The translations under genes and the position numbers were made by a program. A stretch of DNA of 64,000 nt, from the NCBI RefSeq assembly GCF_018524365.1, contig NZ_JAEKFT010000017.1, positions 1 through 64,000 on the forward strand. The letters are read 5' to 3'. Under the pieces are notes generated by a model. That model was given only the letters and a program-made list of their open reading frames with translations, did not search any database and had not been told where the DNA came from. The first letter of the stretch is position 1; the number at the start of each line of letters is the position of its first letter. Source of the stretch: Denitromonas iodatirespirans. GTDB lineage: Bacteria > Pseudomonadota > Gammaproteobacteria > Burkholderiales > Rhodocyclaceae. Below, piece after piece: positions 36,395 through 49,928 of the stretch.

Positions 36395-37426
36395 TCAGGA
36401 AAAACGCTGGGTGAAGCGCGCGAATTCATCCACCTTGGCGCGCGCCGCGCCGCTGGCGATCGCCTCGCGCGCCTGGCCGATGCCATCGGCGACGCTCTCG
36501 GCCCGCTTGGCGGTGTACAGCGCCACGCCGGCGTTGAGCACCACGATGTCGCGCGCCGCGCCGGGCACGTTGTCGAGCGCGCCGAGCAACATGCCTTTGG
36601 ATTCGGCCGCATCGCGCACCCGCAGCTGGCGGGCCGACTGCATGGCCAGGTTGAAGTCCTCGGGGTGGATCTCGTATTCGCGCACCACGCCGTCCTTGAG
36701 CTCGGCGACCATCGTCGCTGCGCCCAGCGACACTTCGTCCATACCGTCGCGGCCGTGCACCACCAGCACATGATCGGCGCCGAGGCGCTGCATGACACGC
36801 ACCTGGATGCCGACCAGATCGGGGTGGAACACGCCCATCAGGGTGTGCGGCGCATTGGCCGGATTGGTGAGCGGACCGAGGATGTTGAAGATGGTGCGCA
36901 CGCCCATTTCACGGCGCACCGGCGCCACGTTCTTCATCGCGCTGTGGTGGTTGGGCGCGAACATGAAGCCGATACCCACCGCCGAAATGCACTCCGCCAC
37001 CTGCTCGGCGTTGAGCGCGATGTTCACGCCCAGCGCTTCGAGCACGTCGGCACTGCCCGAGGCGCTCGACACGCTGCGCCCGCCATGCTTGGCCACGCGC
37101 GCGCCGGCCGCGGCGGCCACGAAGATGGTGGCGGTCGAGATGTTGAAGGTGTGAGTGCCGTCGCCGCCGGTGCCGACCACGTCGAGGAAGTTGTCATTGG
37201 GCGGCGGCACCACCACCTTGGTGGACAGCTCGCGCATCACCGTGGCGGCAGCGGCGATCTCGCCGATGGTTTCCTTCTTGGTGCGCAGGCCGGCGAGGAT
37301 GGCCGACAGCATCACCGGCGAGACCTCGCCGGCCATGATCTGGCGCATCAGCGCAACCATTTCGTCGAAGAAGATCTCGCGGTGTTCGATGGTGCGCTGG
37401 AGCGCTTCCTGGGGGGTGATGCTCAT
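36395..37426 (-). CDS. trpD: Anthranilate phosphoribosyltransferase
   Basis: A 343-aa enzyme that joins anthranilate and PRPP. The PRPP loop [17 protein letters not shown] is near residue 85, and [21 protein letters not shown] and [10 protein letters not shown] match the family. A 62-bp gap separates it from trpG. Tail and start are normal for the family. Confidence 0.96.
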   Translation of the reverse strand: MSITPQEALQRTIEHREIFFDEMVALMRQIMAGEVSPVMLSAILAGLRTKKETIGEIAAAATVMRELSTKVVVPPPNDNFLDVVGTGGDGTHTFNISTATIFVAAAAGARVAKHGGRSVSSASGSADVLEALGVNIALNAEQVAECISAVGIGFMFAPNHHSAMKNVAPVRREMGVRTIFNILGPLTNPANAPHTLMGVFHPDLVGIQVRVMQRLGADHVLVVHGRDGMDEVSLGAATMVAELKDGVVREYEIHPEDFNLAMQSARQLRVRDAAESKGMLLGALDNVPGAARDIVVLNAGVALYTAKRAESVADGIGQAREAIASGAARAKVDEFARFTQRFS

Positions 37427-37488
37427 GACGCCTCCTGGGATCGACCGGCGATCATCCGGGACGCGCCCGGATGATCGCCAACAGGCAT

Positions 37489-38058
37489 TTAAGCCGTGCG
37501 TTGCAGAAAGTTGCGCAGCAGGTCGTGGCCGTGCTGCGTGAGGATGGATTCGGGGTGGAACTGCACGCCCTCGACATCCAGCGTCTTGTGGCGCAGACCC
37601 ATGATCTCGCCGTCTTCGGTCCAGGCCGTCACTTCCAGACACTCGGGCAGGCTCTCGCGTTCCACGGCCAGCGAATGATAGCGGGTGCACACCAGCGGGT
37701 TGGGCAGGCCCTTGAACACGCCCTGGTCGAGATGCTGCACCGGCGAGGTCTTGCCGTGCATCAGGCGCTTGGCGTGTACCACCTTGCCGCCGAAGGCCGC
37801 GCCGATGCTCTGGTGGCCCAGGCACACGCCAAGGATCGGCAGCTTGCCCGCGTAGCGCTGGATGGCGGCCACCGAAATGCCGGCCTCGTTGGGGGTGCAC
37901 GGCCCGGGCGAAATGACCAGGTGGGACGGCGCCATGTGGGCGATCTGCTCGACGGTGATCTCGTCGTTGCGCACGGTGGTCACCTTGGCGCCCAGTTCGC
38001 CGAAGTACTGCACCAGGTTGTAGGTAAAACTATCGTAGTTGTCGATCATCAGCAGCAT
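37489..38058 (-). CDS. trpG: Anthranilate synthase, glutamine amidotransferase subunit
   Basis: A 189-aa class I glutaminase that supplies ammonia to TrpE. The catalytic triad is visible: Cys in [11 protein letters not shown], and His and Glu in [13 protein letters not shown]. It starts [22 protein letters not shown]-rich hairpin (38111-38147) lies between trpE and this gene. Confidence 0.96.
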   Translation of the reverse strand: MLLMIDNYDSFTYNLVQYFGELGAKVTTVRNDEITVEQIAHMAPSHLVISPGPCTPNEAGISVAAIQRYAGKLPILGVCLGHQSIGAAFGGKVVHAKRLMHGKTSPVQHLDQGVFKGLPNPLVCTRYHSLAVERESLPECLEVTAWTEDGEIMGLRHKTLDVEGVQFHPESILTQHGHDLLRNFLQRTA

Positions 38059-38110
38059 GCTGTGGTGCTCCTGCAAGGCGCGCACGACGGCGCGCCGAAC
38101 TATCCGGGGG

Positions 38111-38147
38111 GTGTGCCGCGCGGCGCTCGGGCCGGCGCTCGGCACAC
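38111..38147. repeat. GC-rich hairpin between trpE and trpG
   Basis: Arms GTGTGCCG (38111-38118) and CGGCACAC (38140-38147), with further pairing inside. There is no T run after it on the minus strand, so a processing or pausing site is more likely than a terminator. Confidence 0.45.
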
Positions 38148-38162
38148 GCTCGAGGCCAGGCC

Positions 38163-39638
38163 TCAGCTCAGGTCGGAGTCGAGTCCGCGCTCGGCCATCT
38201 CGGCCGCCCGCAACATGGCCCGCGCCTTGTTGCGCGTCTCCACCCATTCCGCGTCGGGATTGGAATCGGCGACGATGCCGGCGCCGGCCTGCACATGCAG
38301 TTGCCCGTCCTTGAGCACCGCGGTGCGGATGTTGATGCACAGGTCCATGTCGCCATGGAAGCCGATGTAACCCGAGGCGCCGGCATACATGCCGCGCTTG
38401 ACCGGTTCGAGCTCGTCGATGATCTCCATCGCCCGCACCTTGGGCGCGCCCGACACCGTGCCCGCCGGGAAGGAAGCGCGCAGCACGGCCAGCGCGTTGA
38501 GCTCCTCGCGCAGGCGGCCTTCGACGTTGGAGACGATGTGCATCACATGCGAGTAGCGCTCGATGGCGAACTGGTCGGTAACCCGCACCGAGCCGACGGC
38601 GGCGACGCGGCCGACATCGTTGCGGCCCAGGTCGAGCAGCTGCACATGCTCGGCGCGCTCTTTCTCGTCGCCGAGCAGGTCCTTCTCCAGCGCCAGATCC
38701 TCTTCCTCGTTGGCGCCGCGCGGCCGGGTGCCGGCGATGGGGCGCAGGGTGACCTTGTCGTCTTCGAGGCGCACCAAAATCTCGGGCGAGGCGCCGACCA
38801 CATGGAAGTCTTCGAAGTTGAAGAAGAACATGTAGGGCGAGGGGTTGAGCGTGCGAATCGCGCGGTACAGCGCCAGCGGCGAGGCGGCGAAGGGCTTGCT
38901 CATGCGCTGCGACAGCACCACCTGCATGATGTCGCCTTCGACGATGTAGTCCTTGGCGCGCTGCACGGCGGCCTTGAAGGCCTCCTCGCCGAAGCTGGAC
39001 ACCTCCGGCTGCGGCTCGACGCTCACGTCGGGCGGCATCTGCACCGGTGCGCGCAGCTTGTCGACCAGCTCGCGCAGGCGGCGCTTGGCGCGGCGGTAGG
39101 CGCCAGGCACTTCGGGCTCGGCATACACGACGAGGGTGAGCTTGCCGGAGAGGTTGTCGACGATCGCGATCTCTTCGGAGAGCAGTAGCAGGATGTCCGG
39201 CGTGCCGAGCGGATCGTCTTTCTTTTTGCCGGCCAGGCGCGGCTCGATGTAGCGCACCGTGTCGTAGCCGAAGCAGCCGACCAGGCCGCCGGCAAAACGC
39301 GGCAGGCCGTCGCGCGGCGGCACCTTGATGCGCTCCATGAACTCGGCCACGTAGTTGAGCGGATCGCCGTAGTCGCGCCGCTCGACCAGGCGGTTGCCGG
39401 TCAGCAGCAAGGCACTGCGCTCATACACTTCGATACGGGTGTTGGCCGCCAGGCCGATCATCGAGTAGCGGCCGAAGCGCTCGCCGCCCTGCACCGATTC
39501 GAGCAGATAGGTGTAGGGCTCGTTGGCCAGTTTGAGGTAGATGGACAGCGGGGTGTCGAGATCGGCAAAGGTCTCGAGGGTGACCGGGATACGGTTATAG
39601 CCTTGCGCAGCAAGCGCGTTGAATTCGGCTTCTAGCAT
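38163..39638 (-). CDS. trpE: Anthranilate synthase component I
   Basis: A 491-aa chorismate-utilising enzyme for the first step of tryptophan synthesis. The N-terminal half has the feedback region ([18 protein letters not shown]). The C-terminal core has [78 protein letters not shown] and [11 protein letters not shown] probable trp attenuator precedes it. Confidence 0.97.
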   Translation of the reverse strand: MLEAEFNALAAQGYNRIPVTLETFADLDTPLSIYLKLANEPYTYLLESVQGGERFGRYSMIGLAANTRIEVYERSALLLTGNRLVERRDYGDPLNYVAEFMERIKVPPRDGLPRFAGGLVGCFGYDTVRYIEPRLAGKKKDDPLGTPDILLLLSEEIAIVDNLSGKLTLVVYAEPEVPGAYRRAKRRLRELVDKLRAPVQMPPDVSVEPQPEVSSFGEEAFKAAVQRAKDYIVEGDIMQVVLSQRMSKPFAASPLALYRAIRTLNPSPYMFFFNFEDFHVVGASPEILVRLEDDKVTLRPIAGTRPRGANEEEDLALEKDLLGDEKERAEHVQLLDLGRNDVGRVAAVGSVRVTDQFAIERYSHVMHIVSNVEGRLREELNALAVLRASFPAGTVSGAPKVRAMEIIDELEPVKRGMYAGASGYIGFHGDMDLCINIRTAVLKDGQLHVQAGAGIVADSNPDAEWVETRNKARAMLRAAEMAERGLDSDLS

Positions 39639-39649
39639 GTGAACTCCAC

Positions 39650-39695
39650 AAAAAGCGGGGGGTCGTCAGGAGGGCGCGGGGCGGGCCCGCGGGGC
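39650..39695 (-). promoter_or_regulatory. trpL: Putative trp attenuator (terminator stem) before trpE
   Basis: On the minus strand a self-complementary GCGGGCCCGC (39690-39681) can pair with the later CCCCGC (39660-39655), which is followed directly by five Ts, giving a terminator-like stem just before trpE. Competing pairings upstream, including GGCGC-CT-GCGCC in the Trp-codon stretch, could form the alternative fold. Folding is by eye. Confidence 0.45.
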
Positions 39696-39696
39696 A

Positions 39697-39840
39697 TCAG
39701 GGGCGCAGGCGCCAGGGCCACGACCGCCAGCCACGCGGGACGGCGTTGAAGCCGGCGCAGGCCGATGCGATCTCCTTCGGAAATGACGGGCTTTCGTGAG
39801 TCACGGGTGAGGTCTTCGTCGAGTCGGAAAATTGCTGCAT
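39697..39840 (-). CDS. trpL: Putative trp leader peptide
   Basis: A 47-aa reading frame that ends RGWRSWPWRLRP: three Trp codons within six (39727-29, 39718-20, 39712-14) shortly before the stop. It lies directly before the hairpin at 39650-39695 and trpE, as in trp attenuators, where ribosome stalling at Trp codons prevents termination. ATG at 39840 follows the gph stop by two bases and has no strong ribosome site; a shorter peptide starting at an internal GTG is possible. The Trp cluster is seen; attenuation is inferred. Confidence 0.5.
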   Translation of the reverse strand: MQQFSDSTKTSPVTHESPSFPKEIASACAGFNAVPRGWRSWPWRLRP

Positions 39841-39842
39841 TT

Positions 39843-40520
39843 TCAAGGCGCTCGCGGCGCAATGCGCTGCAGCAGTGCGTTTGCGCTCGATAGTAGCCCA
39901 TCGCATTCGATAGTGTCCACCGGCACCCCCTCGGTGTAACCCCAGGTCATCAACAGCACCGGACAGCCCGCTGCGCGGGCGCTTTCGGCGTCGTTGGCCG
40001 AGTCGCCGACCATCAGCGTCCGCGTGATGTCGACACCAAGCCGCTGGCAGGCATGCAGCAGCATGCCGGGGTGCGGTTTCTTGACCTCGAGCGTGTCGCC
40101 GCTCACCACCACATCGAAATACGGCGCCAGCCCGGTCATCTGCAGCAGCGGCTCGGTGAAGGCGGTGGCCTTGTTGGTCACGCAGGCCATCGGCAGGCCT
40201 TGCGCGCGAAGCGCCGCGAGGGTCTCGGGCACGCCCGGATAGGCCTTCGACACCCGGCCGTTGGTGTCGGCGTAATGCCGCTTGAACACCGCGACGGCCG
40301 CCGCGAAATCCGCATCGGACAGCGTCGCGTCGGCCAGGCAGCGCTCGACCAGCTTGGGAATGCCCTTGCCGACGAAGCGGCGGATCTGGTCCAGCGAGCG
40401 CGCCGGGCGGCCCAGCTCGTCGAGCATGGCATTGGCCGCCAGGGCCAGATCGCCGATGCTGTCGACCAGCGTGCCGTCCAGATCGAACAGCAGCGCGTCG
40501 ACCTCGAAGCGCTGACTCAT
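39843..40520 (-). CDS. gph: Phosphoglycolate phosphatase
   Basis: A 225-aa HAD-superfamily phosphatase that removes phosphate from 2-phosphoglycolate. Motif I is [12 protein letters not shown], motif [10 protein letters not shown], motif III with VKKPHPG, motif [17 protein letters not shown]. It overlaps rpe by four bases. The rpe-gph-trpEGDC order is standard in betaproteobacteria. Confidence 0.95.
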   Translation of the reverse strand: MSQRFEVDALLFDLDGTLVDSIGDLALAANAMLDELGRPARSLDQIRRFVGKGIPKLVERCLADATLSDADFAAAVAVFKRHYADTNGRVSKAYPGVPETLAALRAQGLPMACVTNKATAFTEPLLQMTGLAPYFDVVVSGDTLEVKKPHPGMLLHACQRLGVDITRTLMVGDSANDAESARAAGCPVLLMTWGYTEGVPVDTIECDGLLSSANALLQRIAPRAP

Positions 40521-41206
40521 ACGCCGGCCAGCGCGCGACGCAGATCGCCGATCACGGTGTCGTAGCGGTGCGGGTCGGATTCGCGGCCGGCGCCGAACAC
40601 CGCCGAGCCGGCCACGAAAGTATCCGCCCCGGCACGCGCGATCTCGGCGATGTTGTCAGCTTTCACCCCGCCGTCGATCTCCAGCAGCACCTTGCGCCCG
40701 CTCTTCGCCTCATACGCATCGAGCCGCTCACGCGCGGCACGCAGCTTGTCGAGCGTGCCGGGGATGAACTTCTGCCCGCCGAAACCGGGATTCACGCTCA
40801 TCAGCAAGACCACGTCGATCTTGTCCATCACATGATCCAGGTAGTGCAGCGATGTGCTCGGGTTGAACACCAGCCCGGCCTGACAGCCCGAATCGCGGAT
40901 CAGCCCGAGCGTGCGATCGATGTGCTCGGAGGCCTCGGGGTGAAAGGTGATGATGTTGGCCCCGGCCTTGGCGAAGTCGGGGATGATGCGATCGACCGGC
41001 TTGACCATCAGATGCACATCGATCGGCGCCGCGGTATGCGGCCGGATCGCCTCGCACACCAGCGGGCCGATGGTCAGATTGGGCACGTAATGGTTGTCCA
41101 TCACGTCGAAGTGGATCCAGTCGGCGCCGGCGGCGACCACATGGCGCACCTCCTCGCCCAGTCGGGCGAAATCGGCGGACAGCAGGCTGGGGGCGATTCG
41201 GTACAT
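40517..41206 (-). CDS. rpe: Ribulose-phosphate 3-epimerase
   Basis: A 229-aa TIM-barrel enzyme of the pentose phosphate and Calvin pathways. Metal ligands are in [33 protein letters not shown] and [11 protein letters not shown]. It starts [17 protein letters not shown] at ATG 41206. It is divergent from apaG, with a 132-bp gap that holds the promoters of both. Confidence 0.96.
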   Translation of the reverse strand: MYRIAPSLLSADFARLGEEVRHVVAAGADWIHFDVMDNHYVPNLTIGPLVCEAIRPHTAAPIDVHLMVKPVDRIIPDFAKAGANIITFHPEASEHIDRTLGLIRDSGCQAGLVFNPSTSLHYLDHVMDKIDVVLLMSVNPGFGGQKFIPGTLDKLRAARERLDAYEAKSGRKVLLEIDGGVKADNIAEIARAGADTFVAGSAVFGAGRESDPHRYDTVIGDLRRALAGV

Positions 41207-41338
41207 GCAGACTCCGGCGAGGTTGGCTAGACAGGCGGACATTCTAGCGCCGCGCACCGCCCTGCGCTTGCGGGCACCGGGAGATTCCGCTTCAATGGTT
41301 CGTCGGCATGCCGCTTGCGCTGCCCAGGAAGGGACCCC

Positions 41339-41725
<387 letters not shown>

Positions 41726-41854
41726 GCGTTGGTGAACGGGCAAGCGCATGAGCGCACCGTGTGGCAGACCCCATCGACAGGCAAGGCATGAACGAGTGAG
41801 CACCCCAGCCAGCGGCCCGCCCAAGCGCCCTCTCCACACACGCTGAGCGCCGCC

Positions 41855-42451
41855 ATGTCGCTACGCCACAGCTACACCCTGATCGCCCCCTTCTACGACG
41901 CGGTACTCACCGCCGCCACCCGCCAGGCCCGCATCCGCAGCCTCACCCACCTCGCCATGCAAACCCCCGGCACCGTGCTGGTCGCCGGCGTCGGCACCGG
42001 CCTCGATCTGCCGCATCTGCCGCCCCAGCACCGCTACATCGGCATCGACCTCACCGCCGCCATGCTCCGCCGCAGCCTGCCGCGCGCCGAGCGGCACAAC
42101 TACCACGCCGTGCAAGGCAGCGTGCTCGCCCTGCCCTTTGCCGACGCGCACTTCGATCACACCGTGCTGCACCTGATTCTCGCCGTCGTGCCCGATCCGC
42201 TGCGCGCCTTGCAGGAAGCGATCCGGGTCACGCGGCCGGGCGGCAGTTTGCTGGTCTTCGACAAGTTTTTGCGCCCGGGGCAGCGGGCGCGGCTGCGACG
42301 CTGGCTCACGCCGATCTCGGGGCGGATTGCGACGCGGATGGATGTGGAGTTCGAGGCGCTGCTCGCCAGGGCGCCGGGCGCGCGGGTGGAGAGCGATGAG
42401 GCGGCGCTGGCTGGGGGGTGGTTTCGGCGGCTTCGGCTGACGCGGGAATGA
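41855..42451 (+). CDS. Class I SAM-dependent methyltransferase
   Basis: A 198-aa Rossmann-fold methyltransferase. The SAM-binding motif is [15 protein letters not shown], followed by the acidic residue in [10 protein letters not shown], then [20 protein letters not shown] and [16 protein letters not shown]. It resembles UbiE/phospholipid-type methyltransferases, but the substrate is not predictable. It follows apaG by 129 bp. Confidence 0.85.
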   Translation: MSLRHSYTLIAPFYDAVLTAATRQARIRSLTHLAMQTPGTVLVAGVGTGLDLPHLPPQHRYIGIDLTAAMLRRSLPRAERHNYHAVQGSVLALPFADAHFDHTVLHLILAVVPDPLRALQEAIRVTRPGGSLLVFDKFLRPGQRARLRRWLTPISGRIATRMDVEFEALLARAPGARVESDEAALAGGWFRRLRLTRE

Positions 42452-42788
42452 GCGGGCACCGCACGCTCAATCGCGCGTTGAATCAGGGCGTTGCCCGGTC
42501 GAGGGCCGAAGGCCCGACACCGGGAACGGCGCCTGAGCCACCAACGGCCACGGATTTCGCCGCGCTCGATCCGAGCCCTTGGAACGACCACGGCTCCGAC
42601 CGGCTTGGATTGGCTGTACGAGTCGCCTTCGGCGATGCCCGCCCTGCGGCAGCGTCGGGCGTGCCTGCTTCACTTGTTGAGCGCACTGCGTAGAGTGGGC
42701 AGCTCGCTGCCCACCATCATGGCTCGCAATATACGTCGCTTAGGAAGTTTGGAATCACAATACAACCATCGGCGGCAGATCCCCCTTC
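42452..42788. other. Non-coding stretch (337 bp) at the left edge of an accessory patch
   Basis: No convincing gene. It holds short hairpins, including AGGGCCGAAGGCCCG near 42500 and GTGGGCAGCTCGCTGCCCAC near 42694-42713. The last part, close to 42720-42790, becomes AT-rich compared with its surroundings. The second hairpin may end transcription of the unknown gene on the minus strand. Confidence 0.5.
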
Positions 42789-43424
42789 CTACACTCGCTT
42801 TGGAAGAAAGCCGTCGATGTATTGGGCGTAAACAAAGACCTCGTCATGCTCTTCAGCCCACTTGAGGAGTCTGAGATGCGCTGCGATGAATGCCAGCGCA
42901 TGTTCGAGCCCCTCTCCATCCTCGTAGACCGACAGATCTGAGCAAGCCGTTGCCCGCGACAACAGCGCCGTGACGTCTTGCTCGTCGTACCAATATAACC
43001 AGCCACCCACTTTACGTTTGTAGCCATCTTGCACTAGTTCCATCCGAACAGGCGTATCTAGTCCGTTACAGAAAACATCAATCTCGGGTTCGTAGCGGGA
43101 TTTCGTTGCCTCAAACACAATAGACGGATCATCTGCGAGCTCACGCAAGAACCCCTCGATCTCGCTAATCGCCTGCGATCTCTCATCGCCACGGATCTCG
43201 CGAAAGTGGTCGAGCAAAAAGATCTCTTTTTTGCCCGGTCTGCATTCACAAAGCATTTGGAGATAGCCGATATTGTTTCCTCGGCGACTCATTGCAAAGA
43301 GAAAGCGTGACTTGTCCTTGCAAATGGCGTTGAGAAGCTCGAGAAATTCAGCCTCGCTCGACAAGGGCTGTTTCAGGAGCCTTTGCGGGACCGAAAGGGC
43401 TACGGTTACGTGGTCGGTCGCCAT
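42789..43424 (-). CDS. Hypothetical protein of an accessory patch, no recognised family
   Basis: A 211-aa soluble, acidic protein with no signal peptide or membrane helix. Visible features are an N-terminal segment with FLFAMSRRGNNIGYLQMLCE, a middle with a Glu-rich helix (AISEIEGFLRELADD) and an aromatic C-terminal half (GGWLYWYDEQDV, HDEVFVYAQYIDGFLPKRV). Codons are clearly more AT-rich than in neighbours, and palindromic repeats lie on both sides, so recent acquisition is likely. I do not recognise the family; a toxin, immunity or defence role cannot be argued from sequence alone. Confidence 0.7.
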   Translation of the reverse strand: MATDHVTVALSVPQRLLKQPLSSEAEFLELLNAICKDKSRFLFAMSRRGNNIGYLQMLCECRPGKKEIFLLDHFREIRGDERSQAISEIEGFLRELADDPSIVFEATKSRYEPEIDVFCNGLDTPVRMELVQDGYKRKVGGWLYWYDEQDVTALLSRATACSDLSVYEDGEGLEHALAFIAAHLRLLKWAEEHDEVFVYAQYIDGFLPKRV

Positions 43425-43458
43425 ATTTCCTCATCTATCCACAAGGCGCTACTCTCGC

Positions 43459-43547
43459 AGCCCGGATGCAGCGCAGCAGAATCCGGGATCCATCGACCGA
43501 TCGGCCACCGCTCCCGGATTCCGGCCTTCGGCCTGCATCCGGGCTAC
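43459..43547. repeat. REP-like inverted repeat between the hypothetical gene and argJ
   Basis: Arms around CCCGGATGCA...GAATCCGGGA (43461-43487) and TCCCGGATTC...TGCATCCGGG (43512-43543) are reverse complements around a 24-base centre. The pattern with CCGGCCTTCGGCC inside matches dispersed intergenic repeats common in GC-rich betaproteobacteria. Confidence 0.65.
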
Positions 43548-43557
43548 GCACTTGGCA

Positions 43558-44784
43558 TCAACTCCGATAATCGGCGTTGATCTTCACGTAGTCATACGAG
43601 AAGTCGCAGGTCCACACGGTGGCCTCGGACTGGCCGCGGGCGAGGTCGACGATGACGTCGATTTCGGCTTCGGCCATGACACGCGCGCCGTCTTCTTCAC
43701 GGTAGGTGGCGGCGCGGCCGCCGTGTTCGGCGACGAGGACATCGCCGAGCCAGACGCGCAGTTGGCTCACATCCAGATCGTCGATGCCGGCGTAGCCGAT
43801 GGCGGCGAGGATGCGGCCGAGGTTGGGGTCGGAAGCGAAGAAGGCGGTCTTGACCAGCGGGGACTGGCCGATGGCGTAGCCGACCTTGCGGCATTCGGCG
43901 CGGTCGCGGCCGCCTTTGACGGCGATGGTCATGAACTTGGTGGCGCCTTCGCCGTCGCGCACGATGGCCTGCGCCAGTTCGATGGAGACGGCAATCACCG
44001 CTTCGCGCAGCGCGGCCCAGGCGGGCGAGGCGTCGTCGGTGATTTCGCTGTGGCCGGCCTGGCCGGTGGCCATCAGGATGAAGGAGTCGTTGGTGGAGGT
44101 GTCGCCGTCGATGGTGATGCTGTTGAAGGACAGGTCGGCCGCTTCGCGCACCAGGCGCTGGAGCAGCGGCTGCGACACGGCGGCATCGGTGGCGACGAAG
44201 CCGAGCATGGTGGCCATGTTGGGCTTGATCATGCCGGCGCCCTTGCTGACGCCGGTGATGGTGACGTCGTGGCCCTCGATCTGGATGCGGCGCGACACGC
44301 CCTTGGGCGCGGTGTCGGTGGTCATGATGGCATGGGCGGCGTCGAACCAGCCGTCGGCCCGCAGGTCGGCAACGGCCTTGGGCACGGCGGCGCCGAGGCG
44401 GTCCATGGGCAGGTGTTCGAGGATCACGCCGGTCGAGAACGGCAGCACTTGCGCGGGGGCGATCGACAAGGCCTGGGCCACGGCGGCGCAGGTGGCGTTG
44501 GCATCGGCCAGGCCGCGCTCGCCGGTGCCGGCGTTGGCCACGCCGGTGTTGATGACCAGCGCGCGGATGTCGCCCGTGCTCAGGTGCTGCTTGCACACTT
44601 GCACCGGGGCAGCGCAGAAGCGGTTTTCGGTGAATACGCCGGCCACGCGGGTGCCGGCATCGAGCGCGATCACGGTCACGTCGCGGCGGTTGAGCTTGCG
44701 GATACCGCCTTCGGTCACACCGAGGCGCAGGCCGGCGATGTCATGCAGGTGGTCGGGCTTGAGGGGCGGCAGATTGACAGGCAT
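43558..44784 (-). CDS. argJ: Glutamate N-acetyltransferase / amino-acid N-acetyltransferase
   Basis: A 408-aa bifunctional arginine-pathway enzyme that recycles acetyl groups from N-acetylornithine to glutamate. The self-cleavage site is in [16 protein letters not shown], where the Thr of MAT becomes the nucleophile of the beta chain. Also visible: [51 protein letters not shown] at 44784 has GGAG seven bases upstream; an in-frame start at 44838 is unlikely. Confidence 0.96.
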   Translation of the reverse strand: MPVNLPPLKPDHLHDIAGLRLGVTEGGIRKLNRRDVTVIALDAGTRVAGVFTENRFCAAPVQVCKQHLSTGDIRALVINTGVANAGTGERGLADANATCAAVAQALSIAPAQVLPFSTGVILEHLPMDRLGAAVPKAVADLRADGWFDAAHAIMTTDTAPKGVSRRIQIEGHDVTITGVSKGAGMIKPNMATMLGFVATDAAVSQPLLQRLVREAADLSFNSITIDGDTSTNDSFILMATGQAGHSEITDDASPAWAALREAVIAVSIELAQAIVRDGEGATKFMTIAVKGGRDRAECRKVGYAIGQSPLVKTAFFASDPNLGRILAAIGYAGIDDLDVSQLRVWLGDVLVAEHGGRAATYREEDGARVMAEAEIDVIVDLARGQSEATVWTCDFSYDYVKINADYRS

Positions 44785-44870
44785 CGGGCGTCTCCGGACG
44801 AAATCAGCAGAAAGAGGTTGTGTGCGTGGCGTGGCCACGGCATCCGCTGAAATGATACCGGAGTTGCCCC

Positions 44871-46334
44871 TCAGGGCGCGGCGGCGCCCCCTGCCCGGTT
44901 GGCGGTGACCAGCGCCATCGACATCTGCTGCACGAAATGGACGAAGGCGAAGAAGGCCTCGTCATCGATGGCGGCCGCGCCCGGATCGCGCTCGGCATAG
45001 ACCACGCCAATCACCCGGCCATTGCCCATGATCGGGGCGATGGCGGCCGGGCCTTGCCCGACCACGCCGGCAAGCCGGCCGCGCATGTGGGTCAGGCGCA
45101 CCGGCTGGGCGGTGCTCAGCAGGGTGTCGACCGGGTCGTTCGTTCCGTGCCCGAGGGTCAGCACGAAGGCCTTGCGCAGCGCTTCGCCGCCGGCGCCCAA
45201 GCCGTATTTGCCAACCAGTTGCAGGCGGTTCGGGGTCAGCAGTGCCACCACGACACGAGAGAAGCCGACGCCCTGGAGGATGCCTTCGGCAGCCAGATAC
45301 ACCGCATCGGAGAATCGCCCGCCCGACATGATCAGGGCCGTCAGCTCGCGCAGGATGGCCAGTTGGCGCTCGGCCGGCGAGGGCATCGGCAGCGGGGTCT
45401 CGACCGTCGGCGCCACCTCCGACGAAGCCGGAATGCTGCGGGCGGCGGACGCCGCGCCGTATTCGGTGGCCAGCCGGGCCGCTTCGTGGGCGAGGGTCGC
45501 CACCGTCTCGCGCACTTCTTTTTCGGGCCGGTCGACATAGCGCGCCAGCGCGGTCAATGCCGACTTGGCGGCCGGAGAGTCCCAGCCGGCGGCCACGGCG
45601 CGCGCCACCTGGTGGCCCTGCAGGATCGAGGCCTCGAGCGTGCTCGGTCGAGCCGAGGGTTCGAGCACCGCATGCAGCAGGCTGCCCAGCCGCCATTCGC
45701 GGGCCAGTTGCACCGACAACTGGCGCAGCCGGAAGCCGAGCACTACCATCTGGGTCGACGACTCCTGCTCCGGCGTGCTGTCCTCAGGCAGTTGGTCGGC
45801 GAGCAGCTCCGCCTTGGTGCCGCCGAAACACCAGAAGGCCATCTCGCCCACGCGGGTGAGCAAGGCGGCGATGAAGACTTCCTCGGCCCGGCCCTCGCCC
45901 CGCAGCTTGGCGATGCCGCGCGCCAGGGCGGCGGCGAAGAAACAATGAGCCAGTTCGGCCTCGACACGCTTGCGCACGCCGCCCTTGAGCAGCCCGTCGA
46001 CCAGCGCCACGCCGATGGCCAGATCGGCCACCAGATCGAAGCCGAGCACGACGATGGCGCGGCTGATGGTGCCCACGCCCTGCCGCGCGCTGTTGAAATA
46101 GGCGCTGTTGGCCAGGCGCAAGACCTTGGTGGTCATGGCCGGGTCCTTGAGGATCACGGCGGCCAAGCGGCCGGCCGAGGCGCTGTCGTCGCCCATGATC
46201 TCGCGGATGCCGTCGACCGTGGAGCCGAACACCGGCATCTCCTGGTCGCGGATGTGCGCCACCCAGCCGCTCAGGCCCTCGGGCAGGGTGCCGGGCAGCG
46301 GGGGGATTTCGTCGAAGGAAAGCTCTGGAAACAT
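44871..46334 (-). CDS. HDOD domain protein with C-terminal GAF-like domain
   Basis: A 487-aa putative signalling protein. The HDOD domain spans about 25-230 ([46 protein letters not shown]), lacking the metal-binding His-Asp pair of true HD phosphohydrolases. The C-terminal part (about 325-480) resembles a GAF sensor ([47 protein letters not shown]). Its target is unknown. It lies between argJ and secA, 96 bp from the secA stop. Confidence 0.85.
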   Translation of the reverse strand: MFPELSFDEIPPLPGTLPEGLSGWVAHIRDQEMPVFGSTVDGIREIMGDDSASAGRLAAVILKDPAMTTKVLRLANSAYFNSARQGVGTISRAIVVLGFDLVADLAIGVALVDGLLKGGVRKRVEAELAHCFFAAALARGIAKLRGEGRAEEVFIAALLTRVGEMAFWCFGGTKAELLADQLPEDSTPEQESSTQMVVLGFRLRQLSVQLAREWRLGSLLHAVLEPSARPSTLEASILQGHQVARAVAAGWDSPAAKSALTALARYVDRPEKEVRETVATLAHEAARLATEYGAASAARSIPASSEVAPTVETPLPMPSPAERQLAILRELTALIMSGGRFSDAVYLAAEGILQGVGFSRVVVALLTPNRLQLVGKYGLGAGGEALRKAFVLTLGHGTNDPVDTLLSTAQPVRLTHMRGRLAGVVGQGPAAIAPIMGNGRVIGVVYAERDPGAAAIDDEAFFAFVHFVQQMSMALVTANRAGGAAAP

Positions 46335-46384
46335 GCCGGTATTAACGGCCCGATACCGCCCGGGCTTGAGCCCGGCGCCACCTA

Positions 46385-46414
46385 CGACAACGGCGCCCGC
46401 AGGCGCCGTTGTCG
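46385..46414. terminator. Hairpin downstream of secA
   Basis: CGACAACGGCGCC, CGCA loop, GGCGCCGTTGTCG: a perfect 13-bp stem 17 bases beyond the secA stop. No T run follows on the minus strand, so it may act as an mRNA 3' end stabiliser or a weak terminator. Confidence 0.55.
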
Positions 46415-46430
46415 TCTTGCCGGCCGGCGA

Positions 46431-49148
<2,718 letters not shown>

Positions 49149-49259
49149 GTCTGGAAGGCGGCAGATGGGGCAAAATGCGAATACTAGCACGGTCGGATGA
49201 ACAGGCTCCGTCCCGTGCACCGCGCCTTTCCTATCACTTGAGATGTATCAAACCCACCC

Positions 49260-49712
49260 ATGACGCAACGGCTTGACCGCTTTGCCGGCGACGGAACGGC
49301 GCTCGACCGCCTGCGCGCCCATGCGGCACGCCTGATGCAGCTCCAGCAGATCGTACTGGCCGAGCTGCCACCCTACCTGGCCGACAGCTGCCACGTGGCC
49401 AATCTCAAGGACGACGTGCTGCTCATCCACGCCGCCACCGGTGCCGTCGCGGCCAAGCTGCGCCAGGCCACGCCGCGCCTGGTCAATACCTTGGCCATGC
49501 AGGGGGTGCGCATCAGCAGCATCAAGATCGCCACCCGCCCGGTCCGCCCCACGCCACCGCCAAAGCCACCGACACAGCGCATCGTCAGCACACAGGCACA
49601 GGACGCACTGCGCTCGCTGGCCGACCATCTGCCCGACGACGACCCGCTGCGCAAGGCGCTGGAGCGCTTCGTGCGGCGTAGCCGGAGTGAGCCGCCGGCC
49701 GGGCAGCGTTGA
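49260..49712 (+). CDS. DciA-like protein (DUF721), replicative helicase loader candidate
   Basis: A 150-aa protein. The DUF721 KH-like domain is at about 10-95 (LARLMQLQQIVLAELPPYLADSCHVANLKDDVLLIHAATGAVAAKLRQ), followed by a Pro-rich linker and a helical tail (LRKALERFVRRSR). DciA proteins bind DnaB and load it in bacteria lacking DnaC. It is divergent from secA, the usual betaproteobacterial place. The functional name is from family knowledge. Confidence 0.82.
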   Translation: MTQRLDRFAGDGTALDRLRAHAARLMQLQQIVLAELPPYLADSCHVANLKDDVLLIHAATGAVAAKLRQATPRLVNTLAMQGVRISSIKIATRPVRPTPPPKPPTQRIVSTQAQDALRSLADHLPDDDPLRKALERFVRRSRSEPPAGQR

Positions 49713-49733
49713 TCAGGAAGGCGCCGGACGGCG

Positions 49734-49922
49734 CTAGAGGATCGGCGCCAGCAGGCGCTCGACCAGCAGCAAGGCGATGAACACCAGCAACACCACCAGC
49801 CCGACGCGGGTGAACACCCAGGCCCAGTGCCGGTAGCGCACGTTGCCGGAGAGCAGGTAGAGCACCAGCGAACCGCCCACCAGGATCAGCGCAATGGCGC
49901 TGGCCAGCCGGATGACGAACAT
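49734..49922 (-). CDS. Small two-helix membrane protein, hypothetical
   Basis: A 62-aa protein, almost entirely two membrane helices (about 5-25 and 38-58) around a short basic, aromatic loop (GNVRYRHWAWVFTR). It lies 6 bp after lpxC on the same strand and is convergent with dciA. Function is unknown. Confidence 0.6.
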   Translation of the reverse strand: MFVIRLASAIALILVGGSLVLYLLSGNVRYRHWAWVFTRVGLVVLLVFIALLLVERLLAPIL

Positions 49923-49928
49923 GGCGCG

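Noticed and set aside
31336-36414. Very long open frame (1692 codons) on the plus strand
   Set aside because: It is antisense to tamB and trpC, has no domain signal, and is His/Gln/Arg/Ala-rich as expected for a shadow frame of GC-rich genes.
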